Shown piece by piece: positions 18,449 through 27,627 of a stretch of DNA of 64,000 nt; positions within the stretch are counted from its first letter, which is position 1, and each line of letters starts with the position of its first letter. The stretch lies in the NCBI RefSeq assembly GCF_001650635.1, contig NZ_LWQU01000104.1, forward strand, positions 62,001 through 126,000, written 5' to 3'. The translations under genes and the position numbers were made by a program. The notes beneath the pieces are model-generated. The model made no database searches. It saw only the letters and a program-made list of their open reading frames with translations, and was not told the origin of the DNA. This DNA comes from Magnetospirillum moscoviense (GTDB taxonomy: Bacteria; Pseudomonadota; Alphaproteobacteria; Rhodospirillales; Magnetospirillaceae).

Positions 18449-19537
18449 TTACAGCCGTTCCGCCAGAATTTGGGCGATCCGGGTCGCCGCCTTGCCGTCC
18501 CACAATTCCGGCGCCCGGCCGGCCTTGCCGCCGGTCGCCAGGACATCCTTGAAAGCGGCCATGATCGCGCCGGAATCGATGCCGACCAGGGTGTTGGTGC
18601 CGTCGGTCACGGTGATCGGGCGCTCGGTATTCTCGCGCACGGTCAGGCAGGGGACGCCCAGGGCGGTGGTTTCCTCCTGCAGGCCGCCGGAATCGGTGAC
18701 CACCACCTTCGCCGCGCTCATCAGGCCCAGCATGTTCAGGTAGCCTTGCGGTTCCAGCAGCACCACGCGCGGGCCGGTCAGTTTGGCCATCAGGCCGGCC
18801 GCCTCGATGCGCGCGCGGGTGCGCGGATGGATCGGGAAGACGATCGGGGTGGCGGCGCTGATCTCGGCCAGGCAGCCGACCAGGCGGGCCAGCACCTCGG
18901 GCTCATCGACGTTGGACGGCCGGTGCAAGGTGACCAGGGTGTAGCCGTCGGTGAACGCAGCATCCTTCAAGGTCACCGCCGCCGGCACCGCGCGGGCGAC
19001 ATGGGCCTTCAGGGTGTCGATCATCACGTTGCCGACGAAATGCACCCGGTTCGGGTCGATGCCCTCGCGCTCCAGGTTGGCCAGCGCCGAGCGTTCGGTG
19101 GTGAACAGGAAATCGGAAATCTGGTCCGTCAACACCCGGTTGACTTCTTCCGGCATGGCGCGGTCGTACGAGCGCAGGCCGGCTTCGACATGGACCACCT
19201 TGATACCCTTCTTGGCGGCGACCAGGGCGCAGGCGATGGTCGAGTTGACATCGCCGACCACCAGAACGGCATCGGGCTTGATCTCGTCCAGCACCGGCTC
19301 GAAGCGCTGCATGATCATGGCGGTCTGCACCGCGTGGGTGCCCGAGCCGACTTCCAGGTTGACGTCGGGGCGCGGCAGGCCCAGGTCGGTGAAGAAGCTG
19401 TCGTTCATCGCGGCGTCGTAATGCTGGCCGGTATGGACCAGCGGCGCCTTGATGCCGGACGCGGTCAGGGCGGCGATCACCGGGCCGATCTTCATGTAGT
19501 TGGGGCGCGCCCCCACAACGCACAGGACCGTCTTCAC
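18449..19537 (-). CDS. wecB: UDP-N-acetylglucosamine 2-epimerase (non-hydrolysing)
   Basis: 362 aa with a GTG start (19537) placed behind a GGGGGAAG ribosome binding site; the frame is open further upstream, but the family starts at KTVLCVVGARPNYMK. Canonical motifs are HTGQHYD, VVGDVNSTIA, HVEAGLRSYDRAMPEEVNR, HPRTR and DSGGLQEE. It converts UDP-GlcNAc to UDP-ManNAc in the cytoplasm. It converges with the dehydrogenase gene 12 bases away and lies 17 bases after the SIS gene. A second, divergent homologue is at 37807-38877. Confidence 0.92.
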   Translation of the reverse strand: MKTVLCVVGARPNYMKIGPVIAALTASGIKAPLVHTGQHYDAAMNDSFFTDLGLPRPDVNLEVGSGTHAVQTAMIMQRFEPVLDEIKPDAVLVVGDVNSTIACALVAAKKGIKVVHVEAGLRSYDRAMPEEVNRVLTDQISDFLFTTERSALANLEREGIDPNRVHFVGNVMIDTLKAHVARAVPAAVTLKDAAFTDGYTLVTLHRPSNVDEPEVLARLVGCLAEISAATPIVFPIHPRTRARIEAAGLMAKLTGPRVVLLEPQGYLNMLGLMSAAKVVVTDSGGLQEETTALGVPCLTVRENTERPITVTDGTNTLVGIDSGAIMAAFKDVLATGGKAGRAPELWDGKAATRIAQILAERL

Positions 19538-19554
19538 CGCTGCTTCCCCCGTTT

Positions 19555-20175
19555 TTAGAACTTGCGCACGGCCACCAGCTCGGGCGGCATGCGGACCTGG
19601 CGGATATATTGGGCCAAGGCATGCATCACCGATTGGTGGGCGTCCTCGATCACGCCGTAATTGTCGGCGCTCACATGGACGTTGACGTCGGCCAGCCGGC
19701 CCGAGCGACCACCATTGAACCCGGTCAACGCGATGGTGCGCATGTCGTTGTCCTTGGCCCATTGGACGGCGCGGACGATGTTTTCCGAATCGCCCGAGGA
19801 CGAGATGGTGATCAAAACGTCGCCGGGCCGGGCGAACAGCCGCAATTGGGCGGCGAACACTTCGGCATATTCCTGGTCGTTGCCGATGGCGGTCAGGATC
19901 TCGACGGTGGCCGACAGTGAATGGACGCGCGGTCGCAGTCCGGTATCGGCGGAAATGCCGCGGGCATGGTCGCACACCAGGTGGTTGGCGATGGCCGCCG
20001 AGCCGCCATTGCCGCAGGCATAGATGGCGCGGTCGGCGGCCAGCGCCTGGCCCAGCAGGCTTTGCGCCCCGTCCAGGCGGTCACGCGGGATCGAGGCAAG
20101 CGCGCCGCCGATCTGCACAGCATAGGCGTCGAAGAAGGCGGCGATCGAGGGGAAGGGCTGTTCGGGAAAGGTCAT
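19555..20175 (-). CDS. SIS-domain phosphosugar isomerase, GmhA-like
   Basis: 206 aa single SIS domain. CGNGGSAA is the phosphate-binding loop, ISSSGDSENI the second Ser/Thr-rich loop, and EDAHQSVMHAL keeps the C-terminal His of GmhA enzymes. Compared with the gmhA at 23384, the catalytic Glu (AAEMVV) aligns with Asp here (VCDHAR), so activity on sedoheptulose 7-phosphate is uncertain. The next gene downstream is a sugar-1-phosphate nucleotidyltransferase, which fits a GmhA/HddC-type heptose nucleotide route. A DiaA-like role is a lesser possibility. Confidence 0.75.
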   Translation of the reverse strand: MTFPEQPFPSIAAFFDAYAVQIGGALASIPRDRLDGAQSLLGQALAADRAIYACGNGGSAAIANHLVCDHARGISADTGLRPRVHSLSATVEILTAIGNDQEYAEVFAAQLRLFARPGDVLITISSSGDSENIVRAVQWAKDNDMRTIALTGFNGGRSGRLADVNVHVSADNYGVIEDAHQSVMHALAQYIRQVRMPPELVAVRKF

Positions 20176-20196
20176 GGCGACTCGTATAGCAGAAAA

Positions 20197-20910
20197 TCAG
20201 GAGCGCGGCAGCAGGGATGGCGCCTGGGCCAGGCTGTCGGGTGTGCCGATATCGATGAAGGTGCCGCTGGCCAGGTGGGCGTGGATCGAGCCGGCGGGCA
20301 GCGCCGCCAGGAAATCGCGCTCGATCGACGGTCCGCTCGAATCAGCCAGCAGGGCCAGCGCCGCCTTCGAGAACAACACGGCGCCGCCATTGATCCGGCC
20401 CGGCCCGGTGAAGGCGGGGTCCTTTTCGACGAAGGCGGCCAAGGCGCCGTCCGGGCCGATCTCGACCCGTCCATAGCGCGACACGTCGGGCACCTCGACG
20501 CACAGGATCGAACACAGCCGGCGATGGCTGCGGTGGGCGGCCAGGAAGGCCGCGAAATCGACCTCCAGCCAGGTGTCGCCGTTCAACAGCATCACCGGAT
20601 CGGTCGTCAATCGCGGGTTGACAAGGCGCATGGCGCCGCCGGTGCCCAGCGGCTCGGTCTCGATGATGGTGTCCACCGGCAGGGGCGGCGGGTTGGAATC
20701 CAGGTGGGCGATCACATTGCCGGCCAGATGGCCCAGGGACAGCACGGCGCGGCCGGCGCCCAGGCGGGCCAGATGGTCCAGCAGATGGTCCAGGAACGGC
20801 CGGCCATTGATGGGGGCCAGCACCTTCGGGGTGTCGCCCAAAACCCCCCTGATGCGGGTGCCCAGGCCGCCGGCCAGCACCACCACCTCGATTCCGTCCA
20901 GACCCACCAT
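20197..20910 (-). CDS. Sugar-1-phosphate nucleotidyltransferase (HddC-like)
   Basis: 237 aa from ATG 20910; the frame is open to 20988, but the extra residues are not family-like. [30 protein letters not shown] is the nucleotide-binding signature (GG, then PK), LLNGDTWL gives the metal Asp, and [10 protein letters not shown] the C-terminal substrate motif. The short form resembles heptose-1-phosphate guanylyltransferase (HddC) and mannose-1-phosphate guanylyltransferases. It lies 21 bases before the SIS isomerase stop region in the same operon. The matching HddA kinase is not in the window. Confidence 0.8.
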   Translation of the reverse strand: MVGLDGIEVVVLAGGLGTRIRGVLGDTPKVLAPINGRPFLDHLLDHLARLGAGRAVLSLGHLAGNVIAHLDSNPPPLPVDTIIETEPLGTGGAMRLVNPRLTTDPVMLLNGDTWLEVDFAAFLAAHRSHRRLCSILCVEVPDVSRYGRVEIGPDGALAAFVEKDPAFTGPGRINGGAVLFSKAALALLADSSGPSIERDFLAALPAGSIHAHLASGTFIDIGTPDSLAQAPSLLPRS

Positions 20911-20964
20911 GTCGCGCTTATCCCAGGAACTCGGATGGCGGACCCTAGCAGATGCGCCGCCCGG

Positions 20965-20991
20965 CTTGAAGAGGGGCAAAGTCCGCATTAT
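20965..20991 (+). promoter_or_regulatory. Possible heat-shock (RpoH-type) promoter for htpX
   Basis: CTTGAA at 20965-20970 and CATTAT at 20986-20991, 15 bases apart, resemble the alphaproteobacterial sigma32 pattern (CTTG...CNTATnT). The same bases also read as a weak sigma70 promoter (TTGAAG, 17 bases, TATTCC). HtpX is heat-shock induced in several bacteria, which supports the placement. Predicted start about 30 bases before ATG 21032. Confidence 0.35.
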
Positions 20992-21031
20992 TCCCTTATG
21001 GGTTCATTTTGCATCCAAAGGGGTGACTTTC

Positions 21032-22015
21032 ATGGGCATGGCGCGTACCGCGATGCTTCTGGCCGCGATGACCGGCCTGTTTCTGGCGATCGGCTGGCTG
21101 GCCGGTGGTTCCGGCGGCGTGGTGATCGCCTTCCTGATGGCGCTGGGCATGAACGCCTTCGCCTATTGGAATTCCGACAAGATGGTGCTGTCGATGTACG
21201 GCGCCACCCAGGTCGATCGCCATTCGGCGCCGGGTCTGGTGGCCATCGTCGAGCGCTTGGCCATGCGGGCCGGCATGCCGATGCCGAAGGTGTTCATCAT
21301 CGATTCCGCCCAGCCCAACGCCTTCGCCACCGGCCGCGATCCCGAGCATGCCTCGGTGGCCGCCACCACCGGCCTGCTCGATTCCTTGAGCCCGGAAGAG
21401 GTCGAGGGCGTCATGGCCCACGAACTGGCCCATGTGAAGAACCGCGACACCCTGATCATGACGGTGACCGCCACCATCGCCGGCGCCATCGGCATGATCG
21501 CCAACATGCTGGCTTTTTCCTCGATGTTCGGGGGAGGCCCTCGCGAGGAGGGCGAGGAAGGCGGCGGCGGCCTGGGGCTGATCGGCGGCATCGTCATGAT
21601 GATCCTGGCGCCCTTGGCTGCCAGCCTGGTGCAGATGGCCATCTCGCGCACTCGTGAATATGCCGCCGACGCCGAAGGGGCGCGCATCTGCGGCAACCCC
21701 CTGTGGCTGGCCAGCGCGCTGGAAGGCCTGGAACGGGCCGCCCACCAGACCCCCAACTGGCAGGCCGAGCGCAATCCCGCCACCGCCCATCTGTTCATCG
21801 TCAATCCGCTGTCGGGCAAGGGCGCCGACAATCTGTTCTCGACCCACCCGGCCATGGCCAACCGCGTCGGCCAGCTGCGCGCCATGGCCGCCGAGATGGG
21901 CATGACCTGGGACGGACGCATGGGTGAGCGCGGGCATGGCGGCGGCTCGATGATTCCGCCGGCCGGCAATCCGTGGGGCGGCAATGGTTCCGACCCCAAA
22001 GGCCCGTGGGGCTGA
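21032..22015 (+). CDS. htpX: Zinc metalloprotease HtpX
   Basis: 327 aa. Two N-terminal membrane segments lie at about 6-26 and 28-45. HELAH (130-134) is the zinc-binding HExxH, and the third ligand Glu is in [12 protein letters not shown]. Two more hydrophobic segments follow HELAH, interrupted by a Gly/Glu-rich loop. The C-terminal tail is Gly/Pro-rich. It degrades damaged membrane proteins at the inner membrane. ATG 21032 follows AAGGGG at 8 bases. A housekeeping gene set inside the polysaccharide locus. Confidence 0.95.
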   Translation: MGMARTAMLLAAMTGLFLAIGWLAGGSGGVVIAFLMALGMNAFAYWNSDKMVLSMYGATQVDRHSAPGLVAIVERLAMRAGMPMPKVFIIDSAQPNAFATGRDPEHASVAATTGLLDSLSPEEVEGVMAHELAHVKNRDTLIMTVTATIAGAIGMIANMLAFSSMFGGGPREEGEEGGGGLGLIGGIVMMILAPLAASLVQMAISRTREYAADAEGARICGNPLWLASALEGLERAAHQTPNWQAERNPATAHLFIVNPLSGKGADNLFSTHPAMANRVGQLRAMAAEMGMTWDGRMGERGHGGGSMIPPAGNPWGGNGSDPKGPWG

Positions 22016-22065
22016 TGGCCCCGGGGATGATGGCATCAGATCGGGTTTTGCTGTAAGGGAGGGGG

Positions 22066-23370
22066 ATGCGACAGCCTTCCTCCTCTTCCGCCGATCCCCG
22101 CGCCGTGGCGCTCGACCTTCTTGACGCCGTGCTGGTGGGCAAGCGCCTGCTGGACGAGGCGCTGGAATCGGAAAAGCGTCTGGCCCCGATGAGCGAGCGC
22201 GACCGCGGCTTCACCCGCCTGCTGGTCGCCACCACGTTGCGCCGGCTGGGTCAGATCGACGATTGCCTGGCCCGCTGCCTGGACCGTCCGGTCGGGGCCA
22301 AGGCCCAGCGGGTGCACGACATCCTGCGCATCGGCGCGGCCCAATTGCTGTTCCTGAAGACGCCGCCCCATGCCGCCATCTCGACCTCGGTCGATCTGGT
22401 CAAGGGCGGCAAGCTGAATGGCTTCGCCAAGCTGATCAACGCCGTTCTGCGCCGCATCGACCGCGACGGCCGCGACTGGCCCAAGACCCAGGATGCCGGC
22501 CGGCTGAACAGCGCAGCCTGGATGTGGGAATCGTGGGTCGCCACCTATGGCGAGGACATGGCCCAGGCCATCGCCAGCGCCCATCTGACCGAGGCCCCGA
22601 TCGACATCACCGTCGCCGGCGATCCGGCCGATTGGGCCGAGCGTCTGGGCGCGGTGCTGCTGCCGACCGGCTCGTTGCGCCGGCCGTCCGGCGGCGACAT
22701 CACCGTGCTGCCCGGTTTCACCGAGGGCCAATGGTGGGTGCAAGACATGGCCGCCGCCATTCCCGCCCGCCTGCTGGGCGACGTCAAGGGCCAGAATGTG
22801 GCCGATCTGTGCGCCGCCCCGGGCGGCAAGGCGCTGCAATTGGCGGCAGCCGGCGCGGCTGTCACCGCGGTTGACAAGTCGGCCAAGCGACTGGTGCGGT
22901 TTCGCCAGAATTTGAAGCGTCTGGGGCTGGAGGCCGCCATCGTCGAGGCCGACGCGGCGGCGTGGCGGCCCGATCAGCCGTTCGATGCGGTGCTGCTGGA
23001 CGCGCCCTGCACCGCCACCGGCACGCTGCGCCGCCATCCCGACGGGCTGTGGCTGAAGGGGCCGGGCGACGTCGCCTATCTGGCCGACCAGCAGCGGGCT
23101 TTGCTGACCAACGCCTTGGCCATGCTGAAGCCGGGCGGCATTCTGATCTATTGCGTCTGCTCGCTGGAACCCGAGGAAGGCCCGGCCCAGATCGCCCGCC
23201 TGCTGGCCGAGCGCACCGATCTGGCGCGCCGTCCGATCCTGCCGGCCGAGCTGGGCGGGCTGGCCCAGCTGATCACCGCCGAGGGCGATCTGCGCACGCT
23301 GCCGTGCCATCTTGCCGAACAGGGCGGCATGGATGCATTCTTCGCCGCACGCCTGTACAAGATTTTGTGA
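22066..23370 (+). CDS. rsmB: 16S rRNA (cytosine-967) C5-methyltransferase
   Basis: 434 aa. The N-terminal 150 residues are the NusB-like RNA-binding domain ([19 protein letters not shown] and [12 protein letters not shown]). The SAM domain has [16 protein letters not shown], the catalytic-motif [16 protein letters not shown] and the second Cys in [11 protein letters not shown]. It methylates C967 of 16S rRNA. Start ATG follows AAGGGAGGGGG. 50 bases separate it from htpX, and gmhA follows 13 bases on, so the housekeeping and heptose genes may share a transcript. Confidence 0.94.
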   Translation: MRQPSSSSADPRAVALDLLDAVLVGKRLLDEALESEKRLAPMSERDRGFTRLLVATTLRRLGQIDDCLARCLDRPVGAKAQRVHDILRIGAAQLLFLKTPPHAAISTSVDLVKGGKLNGFAKLINAVLRRIDRDGRDWPKTQDAGRLNSAAWMWESWVATYGEDMAQAIASAHLTEAPIDITVAGDPADWAERLGAVLLPTGSLRRPSGGDITVLPGFTEGQWWVQDMAAAIPARLLGDVKGQNVADLCAAPGGKALQLAAAGAAVTAVDKSAKRLVRFRQNLKRLGLEAAIVEADAAAWRPDQPFDAVLLDAPCTATGTLRRHPDGLWLKGPGDVAYLADQQRALLTNALAMLKPGGILIYCVCSLEPEEGPAQIARLLAERTDLARRPILPAELGGLAQLITAEGDLRTLPCHLAEQGGMDAFFAARLYKIL

Positions 23371-23383
23371 CGAAAGGCCGCCG

Positions 23384-23977
23384 ATGACTCCCGCCCAATT
23401 CCTGCTGGCCCAGATGGACGAGCACGCCGAGGTCCTGGCCGCCACCCGCGATGCCGTCGCCCAGCCGTTCGAGCGTCTGGTCGAAGCCTGTGTCAAAAGC
23501 CTGGGAGCCGGCGGCAAGATCTTGTTCTTCGGCAATGGCGGCTCGGCCGCCGACGCCCAGCATCTGGCCGCCGAGATGGTGGTGCGCTATCGCATCAACC
23601 GCAAGGCGCTGGCGGCCATCGCGCTCACCACCGACACCTCGACGCTCACCGCCTGCGCCAACGATTATTCGTTCGAAGGGATCTTCTCGCGCCAGGTCGA
23701 GGCGCTGGCCCGGCCGGGCGACGTGTTGATCGGCATCTCGACCTCGGGCAAAAGCCCCAACGTGGTCAAGGCGCTGGAAGTCGGCAAGGAAATGGGCTGC
23801 GTCGCGGCCGGTTTCGCCGGCGGCGACGGCGGCGTGATGAAGGATCTGTGCGATCCGCTGCTGGTGGTGCCGTCCAAGATCGTCGGCCGCATCCAGGAAA
23901 TGCACATCCTGATCGGCCACGCGCTGTGCGACCGGGTCGAAGTGCTGGCCGGCGGTCCCGGCACCCAGGCGCACTGA
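23384..23977 (+). CDS. gmhA: Sedoheptulose 7-phosphate isomerase
   Basis: 197 aa SIS protein of normal GmhA length. [22 protein letters not shown] contains the phosphate loop and catalytic Glu; STSGKSPNV is the second loop; [16 protein letters not shown] carries the catalytic His. It converts sedoheptulose 7-phosphate to D-glycero-D-manno-heptose 7-phosphate, the first step of heptose synthesis for LPS core. AAAGG lies about 8 bases before ATG 23384. gmhB starts 2 bases after its stop, which supports the assignment. Confidence 0.93.
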   Translation: MTPAQFLLAQMDEHAEVLAATRDAVAQPFERLVEACVKSLGAGGKILFFGNGGSAADAQHLAAEMVVRYRINRKALAAIALTTDTSTLTACANDYSFEGIFSRQVEALARPGDVLIGISTSGKSPNVVKALEVGKEMGCVAAGFAGGDGGVMKDLCDPLLVVPSKIVGRIQEMHILIGHALCDRVEVLAGGPGTQAH

Positions 23978-23979
23978 CC

Positions 23980-24510
23980 ATGACCAGGCGTTTCGCGCTG
24001 ATCGACCGCGACGGCACCATCAATGTCGAGAAGCACTACCTGTCCGATCCCGACCAACTGGAACTGTATCCCGGGGCGGCGGCCGCCATCCGCGCCTTGA
24101 ACCAGGCCGGCTGGGGCGTGGCGGTGATCACCAATCAGTCCGGCATCGCGCGCGGCTATTTCGATATGGCCCGGCTGGACGCCATCCATGCCCGCCTCAC
24201 CGAGATGCTGGCCACCGAGGGCGCCCATATCGACGGCATCTATCTGTGCCCGCACGGCCCAGACGACGATTGCGATTGCAGGAAGCCCTTGCCCGGCATG
24301 GTCGAGCAGGCGGTGGCCGAGCACGGCTTCGACCCCAAGCTGGCGGTGATGATCGGCGACAAGGAAGTCGATGTCGAGCTGGGCCTGGCGGTGGGGGCGA
24401 AGACCTTCCTGGTGCGCACCGGGCATGGACACAAGCATGTGGAAGGGACCAAGGCCGCCCATGTGGTGGACGATCTGGCCCAAGCGGTGGCGGTGATTCT
24501 GGGGGGATGA
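23980..24510 (+). CDS. gmhB: D-glycero-D-manno-heptose 1,7-bisphosphate 7-phosphatase
   Basis: 176 aa HAD phosphatase. LIDRDGTIN is motif I with both Asp, TNQSGIARG motif II, and MIGDKEVDVELG motif IV; the zinc loop is CPHGPDDDCDCRKP. This is the GmhB/HisB-N type fingerprint. It removes the 7-phosphate (or C7 of the alpha form) in the ADP- or GDP-heptose route. It lies 2 bases after gmhA and 1 base before the AAC(3)-like gene. The bifunctional HldE is not in the window. Confidence 0.9.
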   Translation: MTRRFALIDRDGTINVEKHYLSDPDQLELYPGAAAAIRALNQAGWGVAVITNQSGIARGYFDMARLDAIHARLTEMLATEGAHIDGIYLCPHGPDDDCDCRKPLPGMVEQAVAEHGFDPKLAVMIGDKEVDVELGLAVGAKTFLVRTGHGHKHVEGTKAAHVVDDLAQAVAVILGG

Positions 24511-24511
24511 C

Positions 24512-25354
24512 GTGTGGGACCAAGCGGCGCTTGAACGGCACCTGGCCGCCCTCGGCCTGACGGCGGGGGACCATGTGCTGATGCGGGCGTCGCTGCGGCG
24601 CCTGGGCGCCGTCGCCGGCAATCGCGCCGACATGCTGATCGACGCCACCTTGCGGGTGATCGGTCCGACCGGCACCCTGGCGGTGCTGGCCTTTCATCCG
24701 GTGGTGCCCTTTCCCGGCCTGAGGCGCGGTCTGGCGCCGGTGGCGTCGGACGACCCGCCGTCCAGTGGCGGCTTGGCCGTCGCCGTGGCGGCGCGGCCCC
24801 AGGCACGGCGCAGCGCCCATCCCGCCTGCGGCTGGGCCGCCATCGGCGCCGGGGCGCAAGCGCTGCTGGACGGCCATGACGGGGACGTTTCCTGCTTTCA
24901 TCCGATCGCCGCCCTGGCCGGGATGGGCGGCAAGCTGGTCAATGTCGGCAACGTCACCGACAGCCCGGGCTTTTCCACGGTGCATTACATCCAGGACCAA
25001 TTGGGCCTGTCGCGCCGCAACCTGCTGGCCGGGCGGATCGGCTTGCGCACCGCGTCCGGGCTTTACCATCTGCAGGATTTTCCCGGTTGCAGCCAAGGGT
25101 TCGGGCGGTTGTACGGCGCCTATGTCGAGGCCGGCATCCTGCGGGCCGGGCCGGTCGGCGATTCCTATGCCATCGCCGCTGCTGCCCGCGACCTGATGGC
25201 GGTGGAAAGGCCGCTGCTGCGGGCCGACCCCACCGCGCCCCTGTGTCGCGATCCCCGCTGCATGCATTGCCGGGGCCTGGTCACCTATAACAAGCGCGAC
25301 TGGCCGCGCTTCTGGGCCGGCTGGGCCTGGCGCAAGCTGACGGGACGCCGATGA
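24512..25354 (+). CDS. AAC(3)-family N-acetyltransferase
   Basis: 280 aa with a GTG start immediately after the gmhB stop. GDHVLMRASLRRLGAV, IGPTGTLAVLAF and a RRSAHPACGWAAIGAGA block match the aminoglycoside 3-N-acetyltransferase fold (antibiotic_NAT), and VNVGNVTDSPGFSTVHYIQ is the acceptor-site region. The C-terminus has CRDPRCMHC, a possible metal site. Members in polysaccharide loci probably acetylate amino sugars rather than drugs. ATGA overlap with the deacetylase-like gene suggests the two act on the same sugar. Resistance is not implied. Confidence 0.8.
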   Translation: MWDQAALERHLAALGLTAGDHVLMRASLRRLGAVAGNRADMLIDATLRVIGPTGTLAVLAFHPVVPFPGLRRGLAPVASDDPPSSGGLAVAVAARPQARRSAHPACGWAAIGAGAQALLDGHDGDVSCFHPIAALAGMGGKLVNVGNVTDSPGFSTVHYIQDQLGLSRRNLLAGRIGLRTASGLYHLQDFPGCSQGFGRLYGAYVEAGILRAGPVGDSYAIAAAARDLMAVERPLLRADPTAPLCRDPRCMHCRGLVTYNKRDWPRFWAGWAWRKLTGRR

Positions 25355-26571
25355 CGCGCCAGGACCATCTCGACCGCGTCGTCGGCCTGTGGCTGGGTTT
25401 GCCGGCGGGGCAATCGCCGCCCCGGCTGCCCGACGAGTTGGCGGCGCTGCTGCTGCGCGACGAGGAGCGCCGTTCGGCCCATCGCGACCCGTGGGGTTGC
25501 TGGGAATTTCCTTTTTCCGACAATTTCCAGCGCGGCCGTCTGTTCGAGCCCGAGATCGATGCCTGGCTGGCCGGTCAGCGCGCCCGACTGGCCGCCGACG
25601 GGGTGCGGCTGGAGCCCCTGTGGCCCGACGGTCATGCCTTCGCCCTGGCGGTCAGCCACGACGTCGATGACTTGTCCCATCAGGTGACGCCCGGTCAGTG
25701 GCTGCGCTCGGCCCGGCTGCGCATGGGCGCCGACGGCTGGCGCGCGCGGCTGAAGGCGGCTTTGGCCACCGTGCCGGCCAGCCTGTGGCAGGTGCGCCTG
25801 CTCAGCAGGGCTCCCGACCTGGCGGCCAGTGTCGAGCGGGCCTTGGCCATCGAGACCGAACTGGGTGTCCGGGCCTCGTGGTTCTTCACGGTGTGGCCGT
25901 GCGCCAAGCCGCATCCGGTCGATTGCGTCTATCGCCTGGACGATCCCTGCCGGTTCGAGGGGCGGGTCCGGCCGGTGGGCGAGGTGGTGCGCGCCATCGC
26001 CGAACGCGGTCACGAGGTCGGATTGCACGGCAGTTTCGCCAGCGCGCTGGAACCGGGACTGCTGGCCGATCAGGCCCAGACCCTGGCCCGGGCCAGTGGC
26101 CGGCCGGTGCGGGCGACCCGGCAGCATTGGCTGCATTGGCGGATCGATCATACCCCGGCCTTGCAGCAAGCCGCCGGCCTGGAAGTCGATGGCACGCTGG
26201 GGTTCAACGATGGGGTGGGGTTTCGTGCCGGCACCAGTCTGCCGGTGCCGCTGTGGGACGAAAGCCGCCAGCGCGAGGTTGGCGTGCTGGCGCTGCCTCT
26301 GGCCGTGATGGACGTGGCGCTGTTCCGCCCCGGCGCCCTGGGGCTGGACCTGGCGCTGGCGCTGTCCCTCAGCGATCGGCTGGTCGGCCGGGTGGCCGAA
26401 CTGGGCGGGCTGGTGTCGCTTCTGATCCATCCCAGCCATCTGGCCGAGCCCCGGGTCGAGAGCCTGTTTCGCCATGTGGTGGCCAAGGCCCGGGCGCAAG
26501 GCGCCTGGACCGCCACCCACGGCGAGATCCTGGATCATTGGACCCGGCGGGCGGCGGCGCTGGGTTACTGA
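25351..26571 (+). CDS. Polysaccharide deacetylase-like (NodB-fold) protein
   Basis: 406 aa, no signal peptide or membrane segment. AVSHDVDDL has the first Asp pair of the NodB metal site, ASWFFTVWP and RGHEVGLHGSFAS the second strand with its His, and RQHWLHW and LLIHPSHL later motifs. The usual HxxxH is degenerate, so metal binding may differ. Cytoplasmic location suggests action on a nucleotide or lipid-linked sugar, or loss of activity. ATGA overlap upstream with the N-acetyltransferase; 3' end overlaps the opposing dehydrogenase gene by 7 bases. Confidence 0.6.
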   Translation: MTRQDHLDRVVGLWLGLPAGQSPPRLPDELAALLLRDEERRSAHRDPWGCWEFPFSDNFQRGRLFEPEIDAWLAGQRARLAADGVRLEPLWPDGHAFALAVSHDVDDLSHQVTPGQWLRSARLRMGADGWRARLKAALATVPASLWQVRLLSRAPDLAASVERALAIETELGVRASWFFTVWPCAKPHPVDCVYRLDDPCRFEGRVRPVGEVVRAIAERGHEVGLHGSFASALEPGLLADQAQTLARASGRPVRATRQHWLHWRIDHTPALQQAAGLEVDGTLGFNDGVGFRAGTSLPVPLWDESRQREVGVLALPLAVMDVALFRPGALGLDLALALSLSDRLVGRVAELGGLVSLLIHPSHLAEPRVESLFRHVVAKARAQGAWTATHGEILDHWTRRAAALGY

Positions 26572-27617
26572 CCGCCCAGGCGGCAACGTTGCGGCCGAAA
26601 GCGCAAGGGGATGGTGCGGCCGGTTTCCGCCGCCTCGTAGATGGCGTTGATCAGTTCCAGCGAGCGCCGCCCGCCCAGCCCATCGACCAGTCCGGCCCGG
26701 CCGTCGCGGATGGCGCCGACGACGCCCCGCAGATATTGCTCCAGGTTCCAGGCGGGGATGGGCGGAGTGGTGCCCGCCGTCTGGAAGATGGCGGCGTCCC
26801 CGGGCTGGGGTTCGGTGAAGCTCCAGCTTTTCAGTTCGTTCATGAAGAAGCCGCCGATCTCCACCGCGCCCTTTTCGCCAAGCAGGCTCAGCGAGCCTTC
26901 CAGATCCTTGGGACGCGCGCCGGTGGTGGCCTCGATCACCCCCAGGGCGCCCGAGGTGAAGCGCAAGACGGCGATGCCGGTATCCTCGGCCTCGATGTCG
27001 GCCAGGCGGGTGGCGGTCATGGCCTGCACCGATTCGACCTCGCCCATCATCCAGATCAGCATGTCGATGTGATGGGCCGCCTGGTTGGTCAGCACGCCGC
27101 CATCCTGCGCCCAGGTGCCGCGCCACGGCCGCTGGTCGTAATAGGCCTGGTGGCGCGCCCAGCGTACCCGCACGGTGCCCATCACCATCTTGCCGAAGCG
27201 GCCGGCCTCGACCGCCTGGCGCAGGGCGACCACCGGCGGGTTGTAGCGGTTTTGCTTGACCACGAAGATCTTGGCCCCGGCCTGGTCGCAGGCAGCGATC
27301 ATGGAATCGGCGTCGTCGATCTTCAGGGCCATCGGCTTCTCGATGACGAAATGGCGGCCGTATGGGGCCAGGGCCAAAACCCGGCCGGCATGATCGCCCG
27401 ACGGCGTCAGGATCGAGAAGGCGTCGAACGCGACCGTTTCGGCCATCTGTCCGGCATCGGTGAAGAAGGGCACCCCCAGTTTCTCGCCCAGGCGGCGGGC
27501 GGTGTCGAGGTCGCGGTCGCAGACCGCCACGATCGAGGCGTCGGCGATGCGGCCGACGGCTTCGACATGTTTGGCGGCGATGGTGCCGCAGCCGACCAGG
27601 GCGAAACGGACGGTCAA
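26565..27617 (-). CDS. Gfo/Idh/MocA family sugar dehydrogenase (WlbA/WbpB-like)
   Basis: 350 aa. VGCGTIAAKHVEAV is the Rossmann loop, FVIEKPMAL the EKP motif, and GGVLTNQAAHHIDMLIWMMGEV the catalytic His region. This segment is close to UDP-N-acetylglucosaminuronate 3-dehydrogenases (WlbA/WbpB), which create the C3 ketone for transamination. It is the last gene of the 17-gene minus-strand run and lies 10 bases after an aminotransferase, its natural partner. A second dehydrogenase of this family forms part of the fusion at 36143, so this one may serve a different amino sugar. Confidence 0.85.
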   Translation of the reverse strand: MTVRFALVGCGTIAAKHVEAVGRIADASIVAVCDRDLDTARRLGEKLGVPFFTDAGQMAETVAFDAFSILTPSGDHAGRVLALAPYGRHFVIEKPMALKIDDADSMIAACDQAGAKIFVVKQNRYNPPVVALRQAVEAGRFGKMVMGTVRVRWARHQAYYDQRPWRGTWAQDGGVLTNQAAHHIDMLIWMMGEVESVQAMTATRLADIEAEDTGIAVLRFTSGALGVIEATTGARPKDLEGSLSLLGEKGAVEIGGFFMNELKSWSFTEPQPGDAAIFQTAGTTPPIPAWNLEQYLRGVVGAIRDGRAGLVDGLGGRRSLELINAIYEAAETGRTIPLRFRPQRCRLGGQ

Positions 27618-27627
27618 GCTCTTCTCC

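Noticed and set aside
24512-25354. Aminoglycoside resistance gene reading of the AAC(3)-fold protein
   Set aside because: The setting after gmhB and overlap with a deacetylase-like gene point to amino-sugar acylation; nothing suggests drug specificity.
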